Position numbers and translations under genes: made by a program
Shown here: one piece after another, positions 12,237 to 22,857 of the stretch
Layout of the letters: the number at the start of each line of letters is the position of its first letter
How positions within the stretch are numbered: the stretch's first letter is position 1
Notes under the pieces: model-generated
The model's input: only the letters and a program-made list of their open reading frames with translations
Databases searched by the model: none
Told to the model about the DNA's origin: nothing
Assembly (NCBI GenBank): GCA_020205615.1
Contig: CM035169.1
Coordinates: 21,986,540-22,050,539 of the forward strand
DNA: 64,000 nucleotides
Reading direction: 5' to 3'
Source: Panax quinquefolius
Taxonomy: Eukaryota; Streptophyta; Magnoliopsida; Apiales; Araliaceae

Positions 12237-12783
12237 TAGCCTACCTTGGAATTCATGGAAAATAGTATAAGTAATTGGTAACTTCAACTTAAATAAGACC
12301 GACTTATTTTATGTTACGTGGCATCCCACCCCCCAACCCAACCCAACCCAACCCAATCCAACCCAAAAAATAAAAATAAATAAATAAAAATAAATCTCGA
12401 TCGAACAATTAATGAACCTTTTTCAAAGACATGAATGATGGTTGAATTCTTGATGAATGGCACATGCTGTTGAAGCAGGAGAAGTTACAAGATTTGAAAT
12501 GGTACGTGTTTATTGTAGTTTGAATATATAGAAATATTTAAGTGAAGAGAAACAACTCTTGACCGATGACTCACTTATGAAGAAGAAAGAAATTGTTGAA
12601 ATTAATACATGAGTGAATTTAATTAGTCACATCTATATTTATATACATTTATATAATGAGCAAGGATCAAGAGCATTCTTCTTAAATAACATTCATTAAT
12701 TAAAACTACGTCATTTTGGAATGACTTAAAAGAGAATGGTCCAACTTGTTTTCCTTTTATTTATAAAAATGTCACTCGTGACC
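12237..12783. other. Host intergenic DNA, no gene recognised
   Basis: AT-rich non-coding sequence with a short CCCAA-type run at 12330-12365. No reading frame of note. It ends at TGACC (12779-12783), the left TSD of the next LTR. Confidence 0.6.
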
Positions 12784-14501
12784 TGTGACGCCCCCAAAAT
12801 TAGGTATACATCACCCATCTTGGGTCGCCACTTACATGGTACATAAATTCAAATACAACGTACTAATATAACTGTCGTGTACAATACGACATAAAATATA
12901 CTGATGAAACATAAATATCAAGGATATTCTACTAATTTCATGGAGTATAAGTCAAAGTTTTAATCAATTGGGTATAATAAAGAATGGAATAACAAAAGAA
13001 ATCACCGTGCATGCGGATTACTCAGATGACAAAGTTATTCCAATGTAATAATAATAACGGAACTAGGTCGGGTGAAATTCACAATCGACAGGATGATCCA
13101 ACAGTAATAATAAATTTGAATAATAAACAATGGAACCGGTGGGTGTAAAACACACGCATGTGGTATTTCAAATGTAATAATAAATGCGGAATAATAAACA
13201 ATAGAACCGAATGTCCTGTAAAACACACGCATGCAGGATATTCCAATGTAATAATAAAGAATGGAATAATGTAAGAAGATCACCAAGTATAGGGATTCCG
13301 CACAGATACAAAGTTATTCCAATGTAATAAATAAGGATGAAATAACATTAGGATTTCACCAAGTATGTAGGGTATCGCATATACAAAGTTATGTATAGGG
13401 TATACCACTTTTACAAAAGTTATTCCAACAAAATAATAATGAATGGAATAACAGAGAGGATTTCACCAAGTATAGGGTATCACAGCGTATCAAGTTATTC
13501 CAATGAGAATAATAAAGAATGGAATAAGCTCAAGTTCTCTTCATGAATACAAACGAATAATATCACTTACGGGTACAACAAATAATACCCTTACCGTAGT
13601 AAAAGACACTTTGGATATCAAAGTAGTGAAGTACCTGAGAATACTCTTCTTCTTTCTCTCTATAGATTTTCTCTCTATAGCTTCTCTCATAATTTATCTC
13701 TCAGAGTTTAAATTGAATTCGTAAGAAAATAATGAAGGAATGAGCTTCTATTTATAGGAAAATAGAATGCATAGTAATTAATTCATGAAGCTATTCGAGA
13801 TTGATTTACTTTAATCGATGGTCCATATTTAAAGCAAAATTTTTTAAATAAAATATCATATATTCTATTTATATAAAACATTTTACTACGCAAATTTATT
13901 TAACACTACGCAAAAACACTACTTAACACTATCATAATAAAATATAATATATTCTATTTATGAATAAACTTTAATAAAAAGATTTACATTTTTTATATAA
14001 AAGATGTTTCGCATTTTATTACGTTAATAATACTGAATAAAACAAAAACGTCATTATCATTATAATAATTCATATTATTAATCGTGATAATGGAATCAAA
14101 CCGGTGAAACTTCTCACATAAAGATCGATAATCAATACCGCAGGTATGCTACTATGCAACCACACGACATCGTCTTTTTACTACCGAAAGTAGTTCAACA
14201 AAGATCAATCAGTAAAACTTCCGCCAGTTATTTCAATAAAATATTTTTGTCGTTTTCTCAATCCGACAATAATTACATTGTAGGGTCCACTCAATGATTG
14301 AGTTGTTCAGATCTAATATTCCTCGCTAAACGTAATAATATTCCCCACCAATCGATCGAATATAATATAACCACTGTGATATACTTTGCAAAATTTATAA
14401 ATACTACCCACAACTATAATATTATCTCAAATTCACACTATAATATTAAAAATTATTTCGACAAAATTTAAATTTTTATTGATAAAATCTGGGGTCTCAC
14501 A
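12784..14501 (-). mobile_element. Solo LTR, form A1, internally shortened
   Basis: Bounded by TGTGACGCCCCC (12784) and GGGGTCTCACA (14501) with a perfect TGACC duplication at 12779-12783 and 14502-14506. At 1718 bases it is about 700 shorter than the A1 copy at 5060. After about 110 bases of the U5 end it jumps from the CGACATAAA region to TCAAGGATATTCTACTAATT (about 12905), so most of U5, including the GGCCCGTAGTGC hairpins, is missing. The GTTATTCC repeat block (13030-13510) and TATA region (about 13748-13760, minus) remain. Confidence 0.92.
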
Positions 14502-15104
14502 TGACCACTCCTAAACGACCTGATTTTAATAAAAGAGTGTTATTTAAGAATAAATATTATTTAAAAAGAATGCTCTTGATCCTTGCTCTTTATATAATAA
14601 CACAAAACTTAATTTTTAAGTTTTCGCCTTTCATCTCTAGTACAGATCTAAAATTTAGATACAAGAAAAATACTTAATTGTATGCTTCAATCTATATAAT
14701 GTATATAATGTTAGAATTAATTTAACTAAAACTATCTTTAATTATAGTTTTACAAACTTTAATATTAATTTATTATTTTTAACAATTTTATTTTTTATAC
14801 AAGTCCTTTTAGTTACTTAGTCATATAATAAATTTTAACTTAAAAATTATATTTAGAATTTTAGTTTAAGTTTGTACTCAACTTTAATCTCTCTAAATTA
14901 AATGACTTATATTAGAAATATATGTTTTACTTGCCATGCATAAGGTGTCTCTGTCTGTTGAGATGATTCAAGTCGTGGCAATCAATGGGGTTGCAAGCTC
15001 CCATTCAATAGTACTGGAAGTGAGCAAACATCTTGAGGGCTACTCATGAGATGTATAGCTTTACTAGATTTTACTTGTGGACTTGCTTGATTGTGTATTA
15101 ATTC

Positions 15105-15150
<46 letters not shown>

Positions 15151-15531
15151 GGATTCAAACTTTGCTAATTATTTGATATATATTGCACCTTATTTTATAT
15201 TTTTTTTGACTTATTACATGTCACATTTCAGTTTGATAAAACTCATTTGTGGACATAATTTAAGTAAATATAAAATGTGTAACTTAATGTCCTCTACGTG
15301 GAAAATAAGAGCTAGAGAATTTCATTTAATTTGTATTTATAGTGAGACATTTAATTAATAAGGTGTAAAGTTGTTTGATAAAACTATTTTTCCTAGTCTG
15401 ATGATTTAATAGAAAGGACTACTAGTACAAATGTTGTAGTCTAATCTTATTTTGGAACAAAAGAAAAATAATTATAATTGCTGATCATGGAATTAAGGGC
15501 AACTAATTAACTGTTTTAGCTCATTTTGTTA
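14502..15531. other. Host intergenic DNA with a TA microsatellite
   Basis: AT-rich sequence without a supported gene. A (TA)n run of about 38 bases lies near 15110-15147. The reading frame at 15149-15358 has no recognisable domain and lies in sequence of ordinary intergenic composition. Confidence 0.6.
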
Positions 15532-15780
15532 CTCTCTCCGTCCCAAGATAAAAGTCTTTATTACTATTTTGGATAGTCCCATGTTAAATGTCCACTTTTC
15601 TTTAATAACCAAACTTTTACACATTTTTTCCTATTACGCCTGTGAAGATTAAATATCTCATACTTTTCTTATTCTAATTTTCTCCATATTTAATGGCATT
15701 ATTATGACAATTTTGTTATTTTATTTCTTTTAATAATACGTGAAAAGTCCACCAAAATTTTTATCCTGGGACGGAGGGAG
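15532..15780. mobile_element. Stowaway-type MITE
   Basis: A 249-base element with terminal inverted repeats CTCTCTCCGTCCCAAGATAA on the left and the complement of TTATCCTGGGACGGAGGGAG on the right, flanked by TA on both sides (15530-15531, 15781-15782). CTCCCTCCGTCCC ends with TA duplications are diagnostic of Stowaway elements mobilised by Tc1/mariner transposases. No coding sequence. Confidence 0.92.
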
Positions 15781-15782
15781 TA

Positions 15783-16907
15783 TATAATTTCCCAGCTTAG
15801 GAAGAGATCGAATATATAATTAATTTTTCTATCAACAAAAAGAAGAGAATATATACTATACTATCTTGGGAAATAGAAACTTGTTGTATATATACGTACG
15901 TACGTGATCTTATCACTTGGAAATGCAAAAATACCCCTTGCATTTGATGAATGTGACCCATTCCCCCACACCCACACCAAAACCCAAACCCAAACCCAAT
16001 AGGTTAGTTGGTTTGTTTGTTGACAAAACTTTATTGAATCATGTGAACCATATGTTATATAATTCAATATTTAAGCAATACAAGACAACACAAATATATA
16101 TATGTAGCTTTCCATGTGTGTGTGTGTGTGTGACACATTAAAATTTGAAGATGAAATTTGAGTGTAAAGGGATTGGAAATTAATTAAGGAAGGGATTATA
16201 GGATGCATCATCAAATTTAAGAAGGATAATTAACGTAAAAATAAATGTTGGGCGTCTGATACATCAAGAGTAAGTTGGTTGTGATAGGAGTATTCGATGG
16301 AGTATATATGAGGCAGGTAGGCAGGTAAGTAAATATATATACGCATGGGAATCAAATAGGATAATGAGACACTTTATAGCTTAACTTTTAGGAGGAAGAA
16401 GCGTATAAAGGGGGGAGGACCAGTGTTCAACTCAAAACATGAATGTGGTCCTAATTCCTACATATATCTTATCTACTTATATACCCTCCCCCCTTGTCAC
16501 CTTTTTTCTAAATACAAATGCTGATGTGAAAATGAAGTTGCTACCCAGCTAACTTCACCACCATATCATATCATATCATAATTCTTCAAGTTAGCTTCAG
16601 ATGATCTATTAAGCCAGGCCCAGTCTATTGTAGTAATAATTGGGCCATTTTTAGGCTTCCTGCAAGTTTTTTAGTGGAACAAGGCTAAAAGTCTAAACCA
16701 ACAATATATTGGGCCTATTCTTAAATATTTAAATGATTTGTTTAATGGATAATCCTTGGGTTGGGCCTCAACTCAATGGTCTTTATATATAAATAAAGGA
16801 ACTAATGTCGTAGCAACACACATATGCCATAATCAGTTAGTGAAACAACTTGTTGAGGTGTAATGTCCACGGAAGGATCCTAAATCTGTCATTTGGATAA
16901 TATATAT
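15783..16907. other. Host intergenic DNA, no gene recognised
   Basis: Contains short simple repeats: a CCCAAA-type run at 15964-16000 and a (TG)n run at 16116-16131. The reading frame crossing these (15917-16141) is compositional, with proline/lysine pairs from the repeat, and is not called as a gene. Confidence 0.55.
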
Positions 16908-17030
16908 AGGGAATTGTTAAATTCACAACAAAAGTGTCGTTGTAGATGTATAGCGACGGTCGCAATAGGATCTATAAATACACTTTTGTTGTGGAAATAA
17001 CATTTTCAAGTGTGGATTTAACAATTTCCT
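16908..17030. mobile_element. Small inverted-repeat element (about 123 bases)
   Basis: Left end AGGGAATTGTTAAATTCACA and right end TGTGGATTTAACAATTTCCT are inverted repeats with two mismatches; inside, CACAACAAAAGTG and CACTTTTGTTGTGG extend the pairing. Flanks are TATATATA on both sides, which could be an 8-base TSD or just AT-rich sequence. Superfamily undecided. Confidence 0.65.
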
Positions 17031-17719
17031 ATATATATTCAGTAGAATTCTTTTGTTGGGGGTTAAATTACTCTTTTTTTCCTTGTATATAACTGGCCTA
17101 CATCCTTTGTCCGATCAGCTAAAACTTGCTCTTTTAATGTAACCTCAAGGAGTACTATCCACAATTTGTCTCCATCGGTTGTGCAGAAAATTATACAATT
17201 AAATAATAATTTAAATATAGACAATTTTGTCATTTTATCATCTTTCTTAATATACACAAAAAGTTAACCATAATTTTTATTAGTTTGTAAACCAAGATAT
17301 TTTTTGTAAAAAGAAAGGTCTTCAGAGAAGTAAGAACGTTGTTGTTTGAGTGAATGGGCAAAAGATAATACAAAACGAAAGGAAACCAAAAATATATCTC
17401 AAATTAAATACAATAATACTTGGAAACGAAAGGAGTACGATGCAATAACCAGTTCAAAGCAATCCCTTCAGACATTTTAGATTAAACATATACATAGATA
17501 GCTTATTGAAATTGACTTTTGTTTGCCCACTAAACAGTAATTGACTGCTCAAAAAAGGTGAAATTAAAAAACAATTTTCAGTAAGCTAACATTATGGTTC
17601 AAGTTTAGATGGTGTTTAATAAAATTGAATAATTAAGATTTGAATAGTTAATATATTATAATAAATTAAATTATTTGAGTGAAATAACATTTGAACTTGA
17701 AAAAGTGTTTGGTAACTAA

Positions 17720-18092
17720 AGGGGTGTTTGATAAAAACTAAATGAATTTGAATTTGAATCTGAATGAGCTGAATCTGAACCTGAATGAAAAAAGTTGTTT
17801 GATAATTGACATGTCTGAAACATCTGAATAACAGATTTTTATTATTTTACCCCTCTAAACAAATTCAAAATTTTTATAAATGTATTTAATATTACTTAAT
17901 ATAATAGTTAATATTGTAAAAAAAATAAATTCATTCATCCCATTCAGCCAAAAAATAACACTAAACCATTAAGTTTTAAATCGTCTGAATGATCGATCGA
18001 TCCAACCATTCAGACGATTTCCCAAATAAACGCACTTAACGATCAAATCGATTCAAATTGCTCAACTATTCAAACTTAAACAAACACTCCCT
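17720..18092. mobile_element. Candidate hAT-like MITE
   Basis: Left end AGGGGTGTTTGATAAAAACT and right end CAAACACTCCCT pair as short inverted repeats, and the subterminal sequences are rich in TGAATTTGAATCTGAATG-type words, complementary to ATTCAAACTT near the right end. This layout is common in plant hAT MITEs. A convincing 8-base TSD was not found, so the boundaries are approximate. Confidence 0.5.
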
Positions 18093-18307
18093 AAAAAGTA
18101 TAAACCATCTCGAATGACTTTTAAATTTAAAAATATTAATTTTAAATTTAAAAATATCTAAAATTGACTTTTCAAAAATTAATAATGATCTTAAAATTTA
18201 TAATTGAGGGAGTATAATATTTATAAAGATTCCATAGATTTAAATTCTTCATTAAAATGCAATTCTTAATAATTTGAATTTATATCTTTTTATTAGTGAG
18301 ATTAACG

Positions 18308-18711
18308 CTCTGTTTGTGAGTTTTAAAATGGACAGAAAAAAAAATGGACGGAAAATTTAAGTTTTCTTTCCAATTCTTATGTTTCTGAGTTTTTTAATAA
18401 ACGGAAAACAAAAGAAATGGATAAAAAACTTGGCCACTTTTCTTGTCAAAGTTTTTCGTTCAAAATTGGTCTGATTTGGACGGAAAAGAAATTTGAATGA
18501 GTAATATTTTTATAATTCTCATATTATCCTCAACTTTTAATATAATAAATTTTAAATTACAACTCATGTCCTCAATTTAATTTTTTTATTCTTTTCTATT
18601 AAAAACTCAGAAACAACACAAAAGAAAACTTTAAGTTTTCTATTATTTTCTTTTCTATTCTAATTTAAGTTTTTTATTCTTTTCTTTTCTGTTCAAAACT
18701 CATAAACAGAG
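18308..18711. mobile_element. Candidate MITE with CTCTGTTTGTGAG ends
   Basis: CTCTGTTTGTGAGTTTTAAAA at the left is mirrored by TTCAAAACTCATAAACAGAG at the right, and AAGTTTTCTTTCC-type words recur in both halves. The length of about 400 bases and lack of coding sequence fit a non-autonomous DNA transposon. No clear TSD was seen. Confidence 0.55.
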
Positions 18712-18850
18712 TATAAGAGACAATAAAAGTACTGAAACAAAATTTTACCCCCAATTAAATTCAGAACTATTAAGAGTTAAACAAACATAAAACATAGTAT
18801 ACCAACATGACTTCACGCTATACCAACATAACCAAAACCAATTAAATATA

Positions 18851-19162
18851 GGCTTAAATATGAATTAGTACCCTAAATTATAGGCCATATTCCACTTCGG
18901 TGATCCACCTTTCAATTTTGTCAATTAGATGATTAAACTATTAATTTTTTCTAATTACAAAAAATTGAACATGTCACGTTAGAAATTGTTGACGTGGCAA
19001 CTTGTGTGGGGTCTTAGGAAACTGGTGTGGCAAAAAAAAAAGTTTTTTAATCATAAAATAAACAAATCTGATTTGGTGTAGAGTAAAATAATCAAATAAC
19101 AATTATAGATCACCGAAGTGAAATATGACCTATAATTTCCGATACTAATTCATATTTATGCC
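18851..19162. mobile_element. Mutator-like (MULE) MITE with perfect 9-base TSD
   Basis: A 312-base element with inverted repeats of about 55 bases: GGCTTAAATATGAATTAGTA...CTTCGGTGATC at the left and GATCACCGAAGTG...TACTAATTCATATTTATGCC at the right. The 9-base sequence TTAAATATA is exactly duplicated at 18842-18850 and 19163-19171. Nine-base TSDs with long inverted repeats are characteristic of the Mutator superfamily. The sequence between the arms shows no coding capacity. Confidence 0.9.
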
Positions 19163-19300
19163 TTAAATATACTATACCAACATGACTATAAACATACTAT
19201 ACCAACCTGACTATAAAACATACCATACCAATTATACTATACCAATTATACTATATATACGGTATACCAATTAAACATAGTATATATACCAACATGACTA
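19163..19300. repeat. Degenerate short tandem repeat (ACTATACCAA / AACATGACTA)
   Basis: Words such as ACTATACCAA and AACATGACTATA recur about ten times between 18797 and 19300, interrupted by the MULE MITE. The array reads as a decayed minisatellite that the transposon entered. Confidence 0.7.
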
Positions 19301-19618
19301 GATGTGGGCAGGGTCCAAAACTTTTATAAAACATGATTCGGTACGATGATTAGACTTTTTATTCAATGGACAATCTGTAATCCTTAATTTGGAAAACTTT
19401 TAAGCACATTCTCTCTTTTCATCACAATATATTTTTCCTTTTTATTTGGCAATTGAAAAATTTTCATAAGAGCATTTAATAAAATTTTTATGCTCAATTT
19501 TTAAAAATATATCAATAAATTATTATCTAACAGTTTCTTTATCCTTATTTAATTCTCTATTTTAAAAACTCTATATAAGATTTTACTCCCCAAAATGAGG
19601 GACTTAAAAGACCGTTAT
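19301..19618. other. Host intergenic DNA, no gene recognised
   Basis: AT-rich, non-coding. It ends with GTTAT (19614-19618), the left TSD of the next solo LTR. Confidence 0.6.
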
Positions 19619-22357
19619 TGTAAGACTCAAATTATTAATAAATGAAATTTAGTTTCTATTTATCATTTTAAAATAGTAAGGGTTGATTTGATTAATGTGG
19701 TTAGTTATGGGTAAATGCGTAAATATTTTAAATAAAGCGGTGGTTATAAAATATTCATTGTTGTTGAGGGAATATTCGTTTGGTCGTGAAATATTCTTCT
19801 TTGTTTGGGAATATTAAATGACGGCCAGTTGATCTTTTAATGGCCCCATAACGGAAAAGCGATTGGATGAAGAAAGCGATAAGTATAAGTTGTTTATAAA
19901 TAACTACAGAAGTTATTCTGAATTAACACATGTTGGAATACCCGGTGGTTAAAAACAAGATGTCTGGCGTTGTTCGACAAGAAGACACTTATTATTGCAC
20001 CAATTATTGATTCTTACGTGAAGGCACTACTCAATAATTATTACGATGAATTCTTATTCAATTATTTTATTTTATTGATTCAATAATTCTTTGCGTTGAT
20101 ATTTTATATTATCGTTGTTTGATAATTGTCACTACTACAAAGATTTTCCATTATCGAAGCAATAATTCATATTATCTGAATAATATTATTAGAAAATATT
20201 ATTGGCAATGTCTAGAAAGTTACATACAGGAGAGGTTTGGTCACTTAATTGCACGCCAAAGTAAGAGAAATTCTTATTGGAAAACCCCTCTTTTTAAGGA
20301 ACTACTGGTTTCGATCTTGTGATTCTGTAATATTATTTGTGAATAATTAATTATTGATTTATATGATGAGGAAAATATTCATTTTATGTGGATATAGATG
20401 GAGAAAATTTTTAAAGTGACAATTATTGAAAATCGATATTTTATCTTTTGTGATAAAATAATATTTTATTATATTATTATAATATAATAATGATGATATT
20501 TTACAATGAATGTGGAATATATGAGTATATGAGGAGGAAGAGTATTTTTGTTGTAAAAGTTGTTTAAAACATGTTAAACATGTCTCGTGGGCTTATTTCT
20601 CGATGAAATTTGATTATAACGTAAATCGTCGTCCGTTTATGGATTTCGGTCAATTTCTGTTTGGAATTTGGAAAAACTTTCTTCTGCAAAGTTGTAGAGA
20701 ATTGAATTTCCTATAAAAAGGCGCGAGTTTTGAATTTTTTGACAAAAAGGATATTTATTATGAATTATTGAAGTTTCGTAGTTCCGAAATAATTGATTTT
20801 TAGAAGTTTTATTTATTTTTATTAATAAAAACAATTTTTTGTTTGTTTTGTGGGCTACAACATGTGCATAATGAGCTGAGATCAGATCTAGGAAGGTTGG
20901 CGTAGAAATTTTAATATATATATTAATATTTTATTAAATTTTTCTAACTTTGATTATTCTAAGCATTTTTCTATAAATAGGGTGCTTAGGTTAGAATTGA
21001 AAATCACACCGAAACTACTGATTTCTCTCTCTCTTCTCTCTATAATATCGGCGTATTTTGTGAGTATTTTTTTATACTTTGAGTGTGTTTATATATCTGC
21101 TGAGTTCCTTCAAAGACTATATCTCGATATTCCAAACCGTAAGTACTTATTCTTTACGAGGTAAGGATGTTATTTCTTCTTAAATGATATTATCTTCTTC
21201 AATATCATTATGCCAAAATATTGTTCGAACTTTTATCAAATTTAGAATTTTTTCATGTTGGAGTTCTTTTCGAAGTTCTATTCATGAGTTCTTATTCATG
21301 AGTTCTTATTCACGAGTTCTTATTCACGAAGCATAATGATGTTTTTGTGAAATTTCTATCTTTTAGTGTCTGAGTTCTTATTCACGTATCGACCTTTATT
21401 CACGATATCTTGACTATTCACTTATCACGAATACGAATTATTCAATAAAAATGAAATTTTCTTCTTTTGTCCAAAATATCTATTCCGGATACTAGCTTTG
21501 ATTGTATCCATGTTTTGATCATTCTTGAATTTTACTCCACTATGATTATTTATGAGGTATTTTTTTGGACATGTAATATTTGAAATACTGAATCCTTAAT
21601 ATTTACTCTTTTGTTTCCTTTGGATTCGTTTTCTTTAAAATATTTTTCATCATCCTCATCCTAAATGATGATATAATGAATATCTTTGGCCCGTAGTGCA
21701 AAGATGAATGATTTCGATGAATATCTTTGGCCCGTAGTGCAAAAGATGAACAAGTGTTTAGATGAACATGACGGTCGATGAATATCTTTGGCTGTAGTGC
21801 AAAGATGAATATTTGATTCTAGTTATATATTGATTGATGTTACAGGGATAAAAGATAGACGATGAAATTTTAAATTCATATATAGAAGATAGTAGTTTGC
21901 ATTCTCTACTTAACTCTTCTAATGAATTATTATTTCCGCTGCGACTATTGATTTAAAAATTGTTGTCTATTGTATTATATTAGATTTTTCCCTGTTGAAG
22001 ACTAACGATAATTTGTTCTGTATTATCTTAGTCATAATATTCTTTACTGGGCTAGTTGAGCTCACCCTTTTCCTTGTTGTTCCATTTTTCTTCTCAGGAG
22101 GCGAGAATGTAGTGAGTACTAGTCGGGGTGTGGAATGATGGTTCTAGAAGTGGTTTTAGTAGTCCTCACCATTTTTGTAAAATAATGTATCAATAATTGA
22201 AATGAGGACCTATTTGAGTGTGGATATTGTCTAGATAACAATATTTGTATTTAAACTCACAGTTTTTATGTTGTATTAATAAAGTTGTAGTTGTTTCTGT
22301 ACCATGTATTTTGACGACTCAGAATGGGTGTTGTATATCTGTTTTGGGGGCGTCACA
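19619..22357 (+). mobile_element. Solo LTR, form B, with perfect TSD
   Basis: Starts TGTAAGACTCAAATTATT at 19619, ends TTGGGGGCGTCACA at 22357, and the host target GTTAT is duplicated at 19614-19618 and 22358-22362. At 2739 bases it is the cleanest uninterrupted B LTR in the window and can serve as the reference copy. Order: U3 with GAGGAGGAAGAG (about 20530), TATA box at 20971-20980 followed by GGTGCTTAGGTTAG, TTCACGAGTTCTTA repeats (about 21255-21330), three GGC..GTAGTGC hairpins (21682-21806), and the GGGCTAGTTGAGCTCACCC block (22049) shared with A LTRs. Confidence 0.95.
20971..20980 (+). promoter_or_regulatory. LTR B TATA box
   Basis: CTATAAATAG in a GC-poor U3, followed 10-40 bases downstream by GCTTAGGTTAGAATTG, where transcription would start. 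The same box recurs at the same place in every B LTR (about 1016, 7708, and minus-strand copies near 39733, 47121 and 51875). Confidence 0.7.
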
Positions 22358-22857
22358 GTTATCTATATATGTAAAATAACATTTCACACTCTCATTTAAG
22401 TGGACAACTCATCAATCATACACATCTTGACATTATTGTCACATGACTTTTTTACTATTTTGTTTTCAAATTATAAAATTAATATTGACTTATTTAAAAA
22501 AAAATTAATTTCAAACATATTCAAATTTAAAATTGATATAAATTTATTTAATTTATGTCCATATAATTATAAATATTATAAAAGTACAATTAATTATAAA
22601 ATTTATTATTTTCAATTTTAAATAAATCATATTAAATTTAAATTTAAAATATCATAAATTAACTTTTAAAAGTTAATATTGATCTTATGTACATTTGCAG
22701 TACAATCTATGTAATACTCAATCCATAAATTACTTAAAATTTAAAATAAAATAAAAGTTATTTTACAATGGAATACAATTGATAAAATGTACTCTCTCTT
22801 TTATAAATTATAAGATTATTATTAATTTTATAAGTCAATTTGATGTATTCCCAAACT
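22358..22857. other. Host AT-rich intergenic DNA left of the large nest
   Basis: Very AT-rich sequence rich in AAATTTAAAT words. The reading frame at 22400-22621 is a composition artefact (mostly F, I, K, N and Y). Near 22792-22857, TACTCTCTCTTTTATAAATT resembles a MITE end whose partner may be at 55660-55710, in which case the retrotransposon split a MITE. Confidence 0.55.

Noticed and set aside
12335..12365. Interstitial telomere sequence
   Set aside because: The unit is CCCAA, not the plant CCCTAAA; the similar run at 15964-16000 is CCCAAA. Both are simple low-complexity tracts.
15917..16141. Frame with a proline-rich PTPKPKPKPN run
   Set aside because: Arises from the CCCAAA repeat, with overlapping frames open on both strands; no family match.
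21682..21806. CRISPR-like array (repeats with spacers)
   Set aside because: Units are imperfect, few, inside a plant LTR and repeated at the same place in every copy; no cas genes and a eukaryotic genome.
22400..22621. Frame of 73 codons in AT-rich DNA
   Set aside because: Composition is nearly all F, I, K, N and Y, as expected from random AT-rich sequence.
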